DNA of 64,000 bases from Xanthomonas hydrangeae (GCA_905142475.1 LR990730.1:496001-560000); one strand, 5' to 3'. Shown: positions 47,458-57,270, counted from the first letter of the stretch. Numbers and translations: made by a program. Notes: a model not told the origin generated them from the sequence alone.

Positions 47458-48357
47458 CTAAGGCGTGTCTTTAGAAAAATGTTCGCATAGAAACTCAACG
47501 AATGCGGTCACCTTGGGGCTGACAAGGCGGCGTGATGCATGCAACACCCAACCTTCGAGCAGCGGTGCCTGCACGACGCCCCATTCGGCGACCATCCCGC
47601 TGGCGATGTCTGCTGCCACAGCGGACCGCGGCACCACTGCTGCGCCAGCACCCGCTAGCACCGCGTTTCTGATCAGCAGCGGCGTCGAGTACCAAAGCAC
47701 CGGCTTGGGGAGGTAGGTGCACATGTGCCCTTCTTTATCGACGACCTTCCACGAAGGAATGACCTTGCGACCGATGCGTGTAATGACCTGGAGTTCTGCA
47801 CCGCAGGAATCTGCTTCGTCGGCTTGAGGACGACTCAAGCCGGGTGGTGCAACGAGCACCAACTGGTCTTTCAGAAAGCGCCGGCCAACCAACTTGTCGT
47901 CTGTCGGAGGATTGAAGCGAATCACGATGTCGTATCCGTCTTCCACCAGATCGACAAGGCGGTCTTCAGCAGTCACCTCCAGTTGCACATCTGGATGCGC
48001 GCGAAGGAAGGCCGCGCCGATGCGCCCCATGGCAATGTGTGAAAACAGCAGCGGCGCACTGATGCGTAGCACGCCGCGTGGCCGACCGATGCCTGATTTC
48101 AGCTCTTCAACCACCTGGGCGATTTCGCCGAACGGGTCGGACGTTCTCGCGTGTAGAACTTCGCCTTCCGGCGTGAGCCGTAGCTTGTGGCCGCCCCGCT
48201 CAACGAGGCGTATGCCGAGGCTTTCTTCAAGCGAACGTACTCGACGAGACAAAGTGGCCTTGGGTTGCCCACTGGCACGGCTCGCGCTTCCGAAGCCCCC
48301 GTGGATCACGACAAGGTTGAAGTCTGCGAGGGCTGCGATATCCAAGGGACGTTCCAT
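47458..48357 (-). CDS. LysR-family transcriptional regulator
   Basis: LysR regulator of 299 residues. The N-terminal winged helix has GSASRASGQPKATLSRRV and LEESLGIRLVERGG (about 25-60). The C-terminal effector domain begins near RGVLRISAPLLFSHI, and VRFNPPTDDKLVGRRF follows. ATG 48357 was preferred to a TTG two codons earlier. It is divergent from the oxidoreductase/GST pair with 158 bp between starts, the usual arrangement of a LysR protein controlling its neighbour. Confidence 0.9.
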   Translation of the reverse strand: MERPLDIAALADFNLVVIHGGFGSASRASGQPKATLSRRVRSLEESLGIRLVERGGHKLRLTPEGEVLHARTSDPFGEIAQVVEELKSGIGRPRGVLRISAPLLFSHIAMGRIGAAFLRAHPDVQLEVTAEDRLVDLVEDGYDIVIRFNPPTDDKLVGRRFLKDQLVLVAPPGLSRPQADEADSCGAELQVITRIGRKVIPSWKVVDKEGHMCTYLPKPVLWYSTPLLIRNAVLAGAGAAVVPRSAVAADIASGMVAEWGVVQAPLLEGWVLHASRRLVSPKVTAFVEFLCEHFSKDTP

Positions 48358-48515
48358 TTGCAAGACATCATGTCCAGGTATTCGGGACTATGCGCTGGGT
48401 TTGGGTGGGCGAACAATGGCGGCGTCCACAGGATCCCAGGGTTCGCAGGTGCGCTCAGCCTGTGGTGCCTTTCGGGTTGTCACTTCATTCACCAACGTCT
48501 CCAAGGAATGCTCGC

Positions 48516-49427
48516 ATGAAAGCAGTACGTTTCCACGCCTATGGTGGCTCGGAGGTCCTCAAGATCGAAGAGATCGATGAGCCCGTGCCGGGCTCAGGTC
48601 AAGTTCGGATCCGGGTCAGGGCGGCAGCAGTCAATCCGATCGACTGGAAACTCCGTGCCGGATACATGCATGCAATGATGCCGCTTGCGTTTCCCGCAGG
48701 AAGCGGTTGCGAGGCTTCAGGCATTGTCGATGCCGTTGGTGAAGGCGTCCCGGCCGATCTGCTGGGCAGCAACGTGTTTGGCAAGGGCAACGATACGATG
48801 GCCGAATACGCCATCCTGGATGAGTGGGCTGCCAAGCCTGACGCACTGACATTCGAAGAAACTGCTGGTCTCTCTGTCGCTGCCGAAACGGCTGCACGCA
48901 TCATCGATCAGGTGGGAGTCAAGCCCGGGGAGACGCTATTGATCAGCGGTGCCGCTGGCGGCGTGGGTTCTGCCGCACTTCAACTCGCGCGTGTTGCTGG
49001 TATCCGCACAATCGGCACGGCAAGCGAGCCAAAGCATGACTATCTACGTTCGTTGGGAGCGATCCCGACCACCTACGGCCCGGGTCTTTCGCGCCGTGTT
49101 GCCGAACTCGCACCCGAAGGGGTACAGGCCCCGCTCGATGTGGTCGACTCTGGAATGATTCCGGAGTTGGTGGCGATCACCGGTAGCCCGTCGAACGTGG
49201 TGTCGATCGCCGATCTCACTGCACCGCAATACGGGGTGACGACCTCCTTTGAGCCGATGGATAAGGAAAGCGCGACGAAAGTGCTGGAGCAGGTTGCGGC
49301 CCTCTGTATCGCGGGATCCTTTACGTTGCCGGTAGCGCAAACATTCCAACTGCAGGACCTTGCAGCGGCGCATGACCTGAGTGCCCAGGGGCATGTCACC
49401 GGACGGCTCGTTGTGACTTTTGACTGA
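48516..49427 (+). CDS. NADP-dependent quinone oxidoreductase-like protein (MDR family)
   Basis: Medium-chain reductase of the zinc-free quinone oxidoreductase type, 303 residues. The substrate half has VNPIDWKLRAGYM and the NADP half has LLISGAAGGVGSAALQLA (about 141-158). No zinc-binding cysteine cluster is seen. The start at 48516 has AAGGA just upstream; the frame is open earlier but without protein character. It is divergent from the LysR gene and 12 bp before the broken GST gene. Confidence 0.9.
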   Translation: MKAVRFHAYGGSEVLKIEEIDEPVPGSGQVRIRVRAAAVNPIDWKLRAGYMHAMMPLAFPAGSGCEASGIVDAVGEGVPADLLGSNVFGKGNDTMAEYAILDEWAAKPDALTFEETAGLSVAAETAARIIDQVGVKPGETLLISGAAGGVGSAALQLARVAGIRTIGTASEPKHDYLRSLGAIPTTYGPGLSRRVAELAPEGVQAPLDVVDSGMIPELVAITGSPSNVVSIADLTAPQYGVTTSFEPMDKESATKVLEQVAALCIAGSFTLPVAQTFQLQDLAAAHDLSAQGHVTGRLVVTFD

Positions 49428-49439
49428 GCTTGAGTGACG

Positions 49440-50129
49440 ATGATAGATCTCTACTATTGGCCCACCCCCAACGGCCACAAGGTCACCTTGCTTTTGGAAG
49501 AGGCTGGTCTGGACTACACGCTCAAGCCGGTCAACATCGGCAGGGGCGACCAGTTCACACCTGAGTTCCTGCGGATTTCGCCCAACAACAAGATGCCGGT
49601 CATTGTCGATCATGCTCCGGCCGATGGTGGTGCACCGCTGAGCGTTTTCGAGTCCGGCGCGATCCTTCTGTATCTTGCCGAGAAGACCGGTCGGTTCCTG
49701 CCTGCTGACGCACGCGGCCGTCTTGTTGCTCTGGAGTAGTTGTTCTGGCAGGTGGGTGGCCTCGGTCCGATGAGCGGCCAGATGGCTCACTTCAGCGTCT
49801 ATGCGCAGGAGACCATTCCCTATGCCATCGATCGCTACACTGCCGAGGTGCGTCGGCTGCATCGCGTACTCGACCAGCGCCTGGCCGAGCATGCCTTCGT
49901 CGCTGGCGCCGAGTATGGCATCGCCGACATGGCCTGCTATCCGTGGTTCGAGGTCTACGGCGACCTGAAGCCCGATTACGATGCGTTCCCGCATCTGCAG
50001 CGCTGGCAGTGCGCCATTGCCGCACGCCCGGCAGTGCAGCGTGCTTATGCGCTCAAAGACCAGGTCAATCCGAATGCCGGGCAACCCCTCAGTGATGAGG
50101 AACGCCAACACATGTTCGGCAGACGCTGA
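49440..50129 (+). pseudogene. glutathione S-transferase (YfcG-like) with one in-frame stop
   Basis: GST-like disulfide-bond oxidoreductase. The thioredoxin half has YYWPTPNGHKVTLLLEE and ISPNNKMPVIVDH with ESGAILLYLAEKTG (glutathione site). A TAG at 49737-49739 follows RLVALE, and the same frame resumes with LFWQVGGLGPM, a standard family motif that normally has a tryptophan at the stop position (TGG to TAG). The C-terminal half is otherwise intact to 50129. With the codon restored it would be about 229 residues, near the family length. It is probably nonfunctional. Confidence 0.88.
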
Positions 50130-50335
50130 GAGCGGCTCCGGCGGACTCCGGGTACGGAGCCGAGGCCTTGCGAAGGCTGCCTCTGACCTGCGCCTGGTGC
50201 CCAGACGCGATGAAGTGATTGCTGAAAAATTCTCATAAGCGCATCCCGGTCTGACCAGCGTCGGTACTCCTGGGTTTTGGTACAACAGCTGGCCATGTGC
50301 GCGTGTGCGCACCGCCAGCCCTGTTGGCAACCGAG

Positions 50336-50371
50336 CCAACAGCCGTGCCAACAGCCGTGCCAACAGCCGTG
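50336..50371. repeat. three direct copies of a 12-bp unit
   Basis: CCAACAGCCGTG occurs three times in a row at 50336-50347, 50348-50359 and 50360-50371. It lies about 70 bp upstream of the YagR-like start. The rest of 50130-50441 has no supported gene, although the frame of the next gene stays open through it as a Gln/Pro/Cys-rich string. Confidence 0.85.
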
Positions 50372-50441
50372 CAGGGAGCTTCAGCACACGATCGCACTGC
50401 CCGATACGCAGCCTTCACGTGCTGCGCTGGAGATATGCTCA

Positions 50442-52655
50442 ATGAAGTTCGACACGCCGGCAGGCGTCACTGCCATCGACCAACTCAAGGTCATCGGCAA
50501 GCCCGTGGACCGTATCGAAGGCCCGCTCAAGGTGACGGGCACCGCGCCTTACGCCTACGAGTGGCACGACAATGTGCAGGATCTGGCGTACGGCTACATC
50601 GTCGGCGCCGCGATCGCCAAGGGGCGTATTGCGCACATCGACACGACCGACGCTGCGAAAGCTGCCGGCGTGCTGCATGTGCTCACCTACAAGAACGCCC
50701 AGGCACTGGGAACCGGCGAGTTCTACGTGCAGCGCTTCCTGGCCGCGCCTGAGGTCGAGCATTATCACCAGCCCGTTGCGGTGGTTGTGGCCGACACCTT
50801 CGAGCAAGCGCGTGCGGCGGCTGCGCTGGTGCGCGTGGAGTATGTGCGTGAGGCCGGCCGCTATGACCTGGCGCAGCAGCTGGACAGTGCGCCGATCGCA
50901 CAGCAGGCGCCATTTGGCGGTCCGCCGCAAACATCGGTGGGCGACTTCGCTGCGGCCTTCGCGGCCGCGCCGGTCAAGGTCGATGCCAGCTACACCACGC
51001 CGGACCAGGCGCACGCGATGATGGAACCGCATGCCAGCATCGCCCGTTGGCAGGGCGATCAACTCACCTGCCGCACTTCGATCCAGCAAATGAACTGGGG
51101 CCGGCGTGACCTGGGCAAGATCCTAGGCATTCCCAAGCAGAACATTCACCTGATTTCCCCATATATCGGCGGCGGCTTCGGTGGCAAGGGCACGGTCCAG
51201 TCGGATCTGGTCATGGCCGCACTGGCCGCCAAAGCGGTCGGTAGGCCCGTCAAGATAACGCTGCAACGTCCGCTGATGTTCAACAGCACCATCCATCGGC
51301 CGGCGACGATCCAGCGGATCCGGCTGGGTGCCACACGCGATGGGCACCTCACCGCCATCGGCCACGAAAGCGGGTCCGGCAATCTGCGTGGCGGGCGTAC
51401 CGAACCCACGACGCTTTCGACCCGCGTGCTGTATGCAGGTGCGAACAGGATGACCCAGGTGCGTCTTGCCGTGCTCGATCTTGCCGAAGGCAATGCGATG
51501 CGCGCGCCCGGCGAGGCGCCCGGCATGATGGCGCTGGAAATCGTCATGGACGAGCTGGCAGAACAGCTCGCTTTGGATCCGGTTGCGCTGCGCATCCTCA
51601 ATGACACCCAGTTGGATCCTGAGAATCCGGGCAAACCGTTTTCCACGCGCGCGTTCGTCGAGTGCCTGCAGGTCGGTGCCGAACGTTTCGGTTGGAGCCA
51701 ACGGCTGGCGCGGCCGGCAAGCGTGCGCGACGGGCAGTGGCTGATCGGCATGGGCATGGCCGCTGCGGTGCGCGGCGCGCCGATTTCCAAGGCGGGTGCA
51801 CGTGCGCGGCTGGATCGCACCGGCACGGTGACCATCGAAACCGACATGACCGACATCGGCACGGGCAGCTACACCATCGTGGCGCAGACCGCTGCGGAGA
51901 TGCTGGGCGTGCCACTGCACCAGGTCGTCGTCCGCCTGGGCGATTCCAGCTTTCCGGAGACGCCAGGGTCGGGCGGTCAGCAGGGCGCGGCCTCGGTCAC
52001 TGCGGGCGTGTATGCAGCGTGCGTCGCGTTGCGTCAGGCGATCGCACAGCGGCTTGGCATGCCGGTGGACGCTGCGCAGTTTGCCGATGGCATGGTCACG
52101 GCCGGCACGCGCCGCGTGCCCTTGCGCCAGGCGGCAGCGCAGCAGGACATCGTGGTCGAGGATGCGATGGAGTTTGCTGGCTTGAAGGAGCGCTATGCCC
52201 AGCAGACCTTCGGCGCGCATTTTGCGCAAGTGGCCGTCAACCGCTACACCGGCGAGATCCGCGTGCGGCGCTTGCTGGCGGTCTGTGCGGCCGGCCGCAT
52301 TCTCAACCCGAAGACTGCCAGAAGCCAGATCATCGGCGGCATGGTGATGGGCATCGGCGCTGCGCTGATGGAAGAGATGGCAGTCGATCGCCGTCTGGGC
52401 TTCTTCGTCAATCACGATCTGGCCGGCTATGAAGTCCCTGTGCATGCAGACATTCCACATCTGGAGGTGCATTTCATCGACGAGGTCGATCCCACCATGT
52501 CGCCGCTCAAGGCCAAAGGCGTCGGCGAATTGGGGCTGACCGGGGTGGCACCGGCGATTGCAAACGCTGTCTATAACGCCACCGGCATCCGCGTGCGCGA
52601 GTATCCAATCACATTGGACAAGCTGTTGGCGCAGCTTCCGCTTCCATCGGAATGA
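50442..52655 (+). CDS. YagR/PaoC-type molybdenum-binding subunit of an aldehyde/xanthine dehydrogenase
   Basis: Large molybdopterin subunit of 737 residues, the size of the E. coli PaoC (YagR) subunit. It starts MKFDTPAG...DQLKVIGKPVDRIEGPLKVTGTA, typical of the PaoC type, and includes GGGFGGKG (about 243-250), AMRAPGEAPG, GSGGQQGAASVT, and the C-terminal GVGELGLTG with the catalytic glutamate. In other bacteria it works with an FeS subunit (PaoA) and a FAD subunit (PaoB) encoded just upstream, but neither is present here. ATG 50442 is chosen from the family start. It may be an orphan or use partners elsewhere. Confidence 0.87.
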   Translation: MKFDTPAGVTAIDQLKVIGKPVDRIEGPLKVTGTAPYAYEWHDNVQDLAYGYIVGAAIAKGRIAHIDTTDAAKAAGVLHVLTYKNAQALGTGEFYVQRFLAAPEVEHYHQPVAVVVADTFEQARAAAALVRVEYVREAGRYDLAQQLDSAPIAQQAPFGGPPQTSVGDFAAAFAAAPVKVDASYTTPDQAHAMMEPHASIARWQGDQLTCRTSIQQMNWGRRDLGKILGIPKQNIHLISPYIGGGFGGKGTVQSDLVMAALAAKAVGRPVKITLQRPLMFNSTIHRPATIQRIRLGATRDGHLTAIGHESGSGNLRGGRTEPTTLSTRVLYAGANRMTQVRLAVLDLAEGNAMRAPGEAPGMMALEIVMDELAEQLALDPVALRILNDTQLDPENPGKPFSTRAFVECLQVGAERFGWSQRLARPASVRDGQWLIGMGMAAAVRGAPISKAGARARLDRTGTVTIETDMTDIGTGSYTIVAQTAAEMLGVPLHQVVVRLGDSSFPETPGSGGQQGAASVTAGVYAACVALRQAIAQRLGMPVDAAQFADGMVTAGTRRVPLRQAAAQQDIVVEDAMEFAGLKERYAQQTFGAHFAQVAVNRYTGEIRVRRLLAVCAAGRILNPKTARSQIIGGMVMGIGAALMEEMAVDRRLGFFVNHDLAGYEVPVHADIPHLEVHFIDEVDPTMSPLKAKGVGELGLTGVAPAIANAVYNATGIRVREYPITLDKLLAQLPLPSE

Positions 52656-53048
52656 GCTAGTGATGACCAGGCACGCTGCGTTGGCCCATCAACCAGTGGC
52701 GGATGACAGCTGCCGCCGTCGCGTCCGCTCAGGTAGGCACTTGCCAGCTAGGCTGGGTCTCCAGGTTTTATATCCATCAGCGCTGGGCCTCTTGAAGGGA
52801 CCTTGACTTCGCTGTCCCGACCGCGGGAACAGGCCTCCTTCTCGTCGCTGACTCCTTGTTGCGGCCCTGCGCTGCGCGCCGCGTGCGTGTTGCTCGCTTC
52901 GTCCGGTGTACGGTAGGGCCAACGCTTGGCCTATCAGTTCCGACGAGGCGCACGACAGGCTCCAGCAGGCAGGGTGCGTGAGCGCGACCCTGCCAGGTGG
53001 TGATCAGACCCATTGCCTGCTCGGCAAGCGTCAGATCAGCACGTCAAA
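52656..53048. other. intergenic stretch, no gene seen
   Basis: The 393 bp between the molybdenum subunit and the convergent HPF-like gene show only short shadow frames, and no clear terminator. Confidence 0.4.
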
Positions 53049-53390
53049 TCAAAGCATGTCCGGCGGCGGTGCGGTCGCCTTGGCGTGCTGCTTGCCGCGC
53101 GCATGTTCGATGGCGGTGCGCAGCTTGCGTGCGGCGCCGGTGACGGCGGACGCGGTGGTTTCGGCGCTATTGGTCGCCGCGATCGGCGGCAGGCCGGCGA
53201 CATGCGCTTCGATGCTGCAGGTGCGATCCGCCGCGCCGCCGCGTTGACCGTTCTCATCGCGCAAATGCACTTCGACGCGGGTGATGTCGTTGGCGAAATG
53301 CGCCAGCTGGGCGGAGCAGGTCTTCTCGACATGCTGCACGACAGAGGGGTCATGCGGCACGTGCTTGTCGGTCTGGATCTGAATCTGCAT
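53049..53390 (-). CDS. HPF/RaiA family ribosome-associated protein
   Basis: Small protein of 113 residues with the beta-alpha-beta-beta-beta-alpha layout of ribosome hibernation factors: MQIQIQTDKHV at the start, ITRVEVHLRDENG in the middle, then a helix AARKLRTAIEHARGK near the end. It is shorter and less basic than canonical HPF and ends in a Pro-rich tail. It may bind ribosomes under stress. The start is 267 bp from the divergent MscS gene. Confidence 0.8.
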   Translation of the reverse strand: MQIQIQTDKHVPHDPSVVQHVEKTCSAQLAHFANDITRVEVHLRDENGQRGGAADRTCSIEAHVAGLPPIAATNSAETTASAVTGAARKLRTAIEHARGKQHAKATAPPPDML

Positions 53391-53657
53391 AGAGTGTCTC
53401 CTTCGCGGTCATCCGCTGCGTTTGCCGTAGCGGTGACTCGATTCTGCGACAGCGCACCGTTGCCGCGAGGTGACAAGCTGCACCGCGTTCATGCGCAGGT
53501 CGGGATGACCGGAGGCGCATCCACTGCGACGGGCGGCGCTGTCACTGCGATCGCGAAAGAATCTCCAATCGTGCAGTAACGCTCGCTCCTGGCGAGCTCT
53601 GCCAGGCTGAACCCTCGCGGCAGCTTCGATCTGACTGGCTGGAAGCAGTGGATTAAG

Positions 53658-56165
53658 ATGCGGGCACCGCGCTGGTATGCGCCTGTCCGATGTCTGCCCG
53701 TGTCCGAATTCCGAGTTGCCCTGGGTGCCCGTCGCGGCGTGTTGCAGCGTGTGCTGTTGCTGGTCGCGTTGTGGATGATGTGCGTGGGCGCCGCCGTGGC
53801 GCAGGACGACGACAAGCTGCTGCAGAACGCACAGGTTCAGCTCGACAGCATGCAGAAGGTGCTGACCCAGGCCGATGCGGGCATGGAGAAGGCCGATACC
53901 GGGCAGCTCGGCAAGCTCACCGACAACGTTACCGGTGCGCAGCGGCAGGCGCAGGATCTGGTGCGTACGCTGGAGCCACCGCTCAAGGAGCTCAACGGGC
54001 GACTGGAGGGACTCGGTGTCGAGGCGCAGAACGAACTGGCCGACCTGGCAAAACAGCGCAGGGCGCTGACCAAGGAGCGTGATCAGCTCAATGCCGCGTT
54101 CATCCGGGCCACGCTGATGGTCTCCAACGCCAAGGACCTGGCCGATCGGCTCGAACGCGAGCGAGTACAACGCTTCAGCGTGAAGCTCTCCACCCGGGTC
54201 GCCTCGCCGCTGTCGCCGACTTTGTGGAACCAGATTGCACAGCAATGGCCCGACGATCGTGCCCGCTTGCAGGCGCTCTCCGACAAGACGGTGCAGATGG
54301 CGCAAACGGGCACCGCAGCCAACGGCGTGGGGGGGCTGATCACCGCCGCCGTGATCGCGTTGCTGCTGGCGATCCCGCTGCGGATCTTCCTGCGCCACCT
54401 GGGGCGCCGTTACGCAGCCTCGCGTGCACCCGGCGGGCGCCTGCGACGCTCCGGGCTGGCACTGTGGTTCCTGCTGGTCGGCACGCTGAGCCTGGGCATT
54501 GCGGCGTTCGTGCTGGTTGAAGGAATCCGCGCGCTCGGCGAGTTGCCGGACGATCTGGACCAACTGCTGACCGGGTTTGTCGCCGTCAGTCTGGTGGCTG
54601 CCTTCGTCGGTTCGCTCAGTGCAAGCCTGTTGATGAAGCAACAGCCGAGCTGGCGCTTGTTCCCGCTGGACGATGCCACCGTCGATCGCTTGCGCGTGCA
54701 TTGCCTGGCCACCGCTGCGGTGATCTGGCTCAGTGGCATGGCCACAAAGATCAGTGAAGCCGCAGGCAGCAGCCCTGCGCTGACGACCGCCACCGATGCG
54801 GTCACTGCGTTGTTGTATGCGGGGTTGATCCTGTCGGCGCTGGCCGGCCTGAGCCTGTCGTTGCGTGCGCAGGCGGCAACTGCGGGAGTAGTCGATCCCG
54901 ATAGCGATGCGCCAACGCCGGTGGTGTCGCGGGGCGGCGGCTTCATCGTGCTGATTCGGCTGCTGGGCCATCTGGCGGTGATCTTCGCCTTGATATCGGC
55001 CTTGTTCGGCTACCTCAATCTGGCGTTGTTCGTGGAGCGGCAGATCATCTGGATCACCCTGATCTGCAGCCTGCTCGGTTTGCTGGTGGTGTTTGCCGAC
55101 GATCTGATGAGCTGGATGTTCAATCCCGACGGCCGTTTCAGCCGCGCGCTGTCGCATGCGCTGAGCATCGGGAGCGGACGCCTGGTCCAGCTGGGGCTGC
55201 TGATGTCCGCAGCAACGCGGGTACTGCTGGTGCTGCTGGGCATCGCAGTGCTGCTGACGCCGTATGGCGCCAATATCAGCGTGGTCACCGACTGGGCGGA
55301 CAACATCGCGCACGGCATCCCCATCGGCAAGGAACTGGTGATCACCCCCGGCGACGTGTTCAGGGCGCTGTGCGTGTTCCTGCTCGGCATGGGGCTGGTG
55401 CACGTGGTGCAGCAGTGGTTGCTCAACACCTATCTGCCCAAGACCGATTTGGATGCCGGTGCGCGCAATTCGATCAGCACGGTGGCGCGCTATCTGGGCT
55501 GGTTGATCGTGGTGATCTGGGGTCTGACCGCACTGGGCCTGGATCTGAAGCGGCTTGCGCTGGTGTTGAGTGCGTTGTCGGTGGGTATCGGTTTCGGTCT
55601 GCAGGCGATCACGCAGAACTTCGTGTCGGGGTTGATCCTGCTGGCCGAGCGGCCGGTGAAGATCGGCGATTGGGTGCGTATCGGCGATCAGGAAGGCGAT
55701 GTGCGCAAGATCAGCGTGCGTGCCACCGAAATTCAAGTTGGCGACCGCTCCACCCTGATCGTGCCCAACTCGGAATTGATCACCAAAAGCGTGCGCAACA
55801 TGACGCTGTCCAACCCGATGGGCCGGGTGCAGCTGCAGTTCTCGGTGCCGCTGGAAGCCGATGTTAGCAAGGTGCGCGACATGCTGCTGGAGCTGTTCGC
55901 CGAACACACCAAGGTGCTGGCCGAGCCGGCGCCGGCAGTGTTCATCGATTCGCTGGCCGGCGGGCACGTCAACTTCAATTCGTTCGCTTATGTGCGCAGC
56001 CCGCGCGACTCGTACGGGGTGCGCAGCGAGCTGTTCTTCGCGTTGTTGCAGCGGATGGAAACGGTGGGGATTGCGCTGCAATCGCCGCAGGAAATTCGTT
56101 TCAGTCGTGCAGGCGCGGCGGTGGCGCGCGATGCAGCCGATGGCACGCCTGCATCGGAAGACTGA
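53658..56165 (+). CDS. DUF3772 / MscS-type mechanosensitive channel
   Basis: Large MscK/YjeP-like channel of 835 residues. A signal peptide ends at AVAQ (about 49). The periplasmic part is helical and coiled-coil-like (QLDSMQKVL, VEAQNELADLAKQRRALTKERDQ) with the DUF3772 region, followed by about ten membrane helices. The pore-lining helix and MscS beta domain follow: LSALSVGIGFGLQAITQNFVSG (about 635-656), PVKIGDWVRIG and STLIVPNSELI. It releases solutes on hypoosmotic stress. The start may be at the MSARVRI-less ATG 53658; a later start is possible before the signal peptide. Confidence 0.9.
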   Translation: MRAPRWYAPVRCLPVSEFRVALGARRGVLQRVLLLVALWMMCVGAAVAQDDDKLLQNAQVQLDSMQKVLTQADAGMEKADTGQLGKLTDNVTGAQRQAQDLVRTLEPPLKELNGRLEGLGVEAQNELADLAKQRRALTKERDQLNAAFIRATLMVSNAKDLADRLERERVQRFSVKLSTRVASPLSPTLWNQIAQQWPDDRARLQALSDKTVQMAQTGTAANGVGGLITAAVIALLLAIPLRIFLRHLGRRYAASRAPGGRLRRSGLALWFLLVGTLSLGIAAFVLVEGIRALGELPDDLDQLLTGFVAVSLVAAFVGSLSASLLMKQQPSWRLFPLDDATVDRLRVHCLATAAVIWLSGMATKISEAAGSSPALTTATDAVTALLYAGLILSALAGLSLSLRAQAATAGVVDPDSDAPTPVVSRGGGFIVLIRLLGHLAVIFALISALFGYLNLALFVERQIIWITLICSLLGLLVVFADDLMSWMFNPDGRFSRALSHALSIGSGRLVQLGLLMSAATRVLLVLLGIAVLLTPYGANISVVTDWADNIAHGIPIGKELVITPGDVFRALCVFLLGMGLVHVVQQWLLNTYLPKTDLDAGARNSISTVARYLGWLIVVIWGLTALGLDLKRLALVLSALSVGIGFGLQAITQNFVSGLILLAERPVKIGDWVRIGDQEGDVRKISVRATEIQVGDRSTLIVPNSELITKSVRNMTLSNPMGRVQLQFSVPLEADVSKVRDMLLELFAEHTKVLAEPAPAVFIDSLAGGHVNFNSFAYVRSPRDSYGVRSELFFALLQRMETVGIALQSPQEIRFSRAGAAVARDAADGTPASED

Positions 56166-56347
56166 GCTGGTCAGTGCACGCAGTGCGCGGGCGTGGGCTC
56201 CATAGCCATGCCGTAGATCGGCCGCTCTACAATTGATCTATTCGCACTGTCCAACTGCTCCAAAATAACCGGGATGTCGAGGTTTTGCGTTGGTTGGATA
56301 CAGTCAAACGATCAAGTCAAAAGCCTGGTTAGTTGAGTCGAGTCGAG

Positions 56348-56456
56348 GGTGCGGTGCCCTCACCGCTCGCGGGACACGCCGTGAATCCATCCCTGGAGGC
56401 TCGGTGGCGGCATCCATGCCGCCACACGGTCCCGCAATCGGTGAGGACACCGCACC
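56348..56456. repeat. long-hairpin dispersed repeat, copy B
   Basis: Arms at 56348-56375 and 56429-56456 pair at about 25 of 28 positions. Inside, GTGGCGGC (56404-56411) pairs with GCCGCCAC (56418-56425) across a 6-nt loop. The layout is the same as copy A at 10531-10614: arm, spacer beginning ACGCCG, inner hairpin, arm. Confidence 0.8.
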
Positions 56457-56595
56457 AGAAAGTTGGTCGGCTGCTTTGTTGAAAGCTGTCTGTTGATAGA
56501 CTTGCGTTGCGAAGCTGATCGAATGCGCCTCGGTTATCCGAATAACGCACGTAATGCACTGCTTGCAACTATGCGCACCGACCATCTCCACTGGT

Positions 56596-56697
56596 CCTTG
56601 CCCGCCCACCGTCGCGGGACCTTACGCGGCATGGATGCCGCGTAAGAGCTTACATGGACGTACTTGCAGCGTGTCCCGCGATGGTGGGCGGGCAAGG
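56596..56697. repeat. long-hairpin dispersed repeat, copy C
   Basis: Arms of 25 nt at 56596-56620 and 56673-56697 pair at 24 of 25 positions. The inner perfect hairpin is CTTACGCGGC (56621-56630) / GCCGCGTAAG (56637-56646) with a 6-nt loop. Its orientation is opposite to copies A and B. Its right arm is the first unit of the tandem array that follows. Confidence 0.85.
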
Positions 56698-57044
56698 GCC
56701 CTGCAGCCAAGCCGAAGATCATCCGCTCTGAGGGACGTACTTGCGGCGTGTCCCGCGATGGTGGGCGGGCAAGGGCCCTGCAGCCAAGCTGAAGATCATC
56801 CGCTCTGAGGGACGTACTTGCGGCGTGTCCCGCGATGGTGAGCGGGCAAGGGCCCAGCAGCCAGGCCGAAGATCATCCGTTCTGAGGGACGTAGTTGCGG
56901 CGTGTCCCGCGATGGTGGGCGGGCAAGGGCCCCGCAGCCAAGCCGAAGATCGTCCGCTCTGAGGGACGTACTTGCGGCGTGTCCCGCGATGGTGGGCGGG
57001 CAAGGGCCCCGCAGCCAGGCCAAAGATCATCCGCTCCATAGCTG
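56660..57044. repeat. five tandem copies of a 77-bp unit
   Basis: Units begin with GTACTTGCGG-like sequence at 56660, 56737, 56814, 56891 and 56968, exactly 77 bp apart, with a few base changes each; the fifth decays near its end. Each contains GTCCCGCGATGGTGGGCGGGC, the right arm of hairpin copy C. This is a minisatellite formed by amplifying one side of the hairpin element. The whole interval 56166-57270 has no supported gene. Confidence 0.92.
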
Positions 57045-57270
57045 ATCTATCAGCACCGTCCAATCATGTTGTCCAATCGTTTCAAGACGACCGAGATCTC
57101 ACGGCTTGAAGTGACCGAAAAAAAACGTGGCGCGCAATTGGCCAAACCAGTGTGGACGATACGCTCAGAACCGGCATGTACGCGTGGTACATGCCGCACC
57201 AAGCAACCAGCGCCGAACAGCCGCATCGAGCAACAGCGGCGCACGCTTGATGGCCGTACAGCGCCGCAAC

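Noticed and set aside
50277..50441. N-terminal extension of the YagR-like protein
   Set aside because: The family starts at MKFDTPA; the extra 55 codons are the translation of a 12-bp triplet repeat and flank.
53409..56081. 890-residue open frame on the minus strand
   Set aside because: It is the antisense shadow of the MscS-type channel gene; its product is a Gln/His/Arg-rich string without domains.
56660..57044. Possible CRISPR array
   Set aside because: The 77-bp units are contiguous tandem repeats with no unique spacers and no cas genes nearby.
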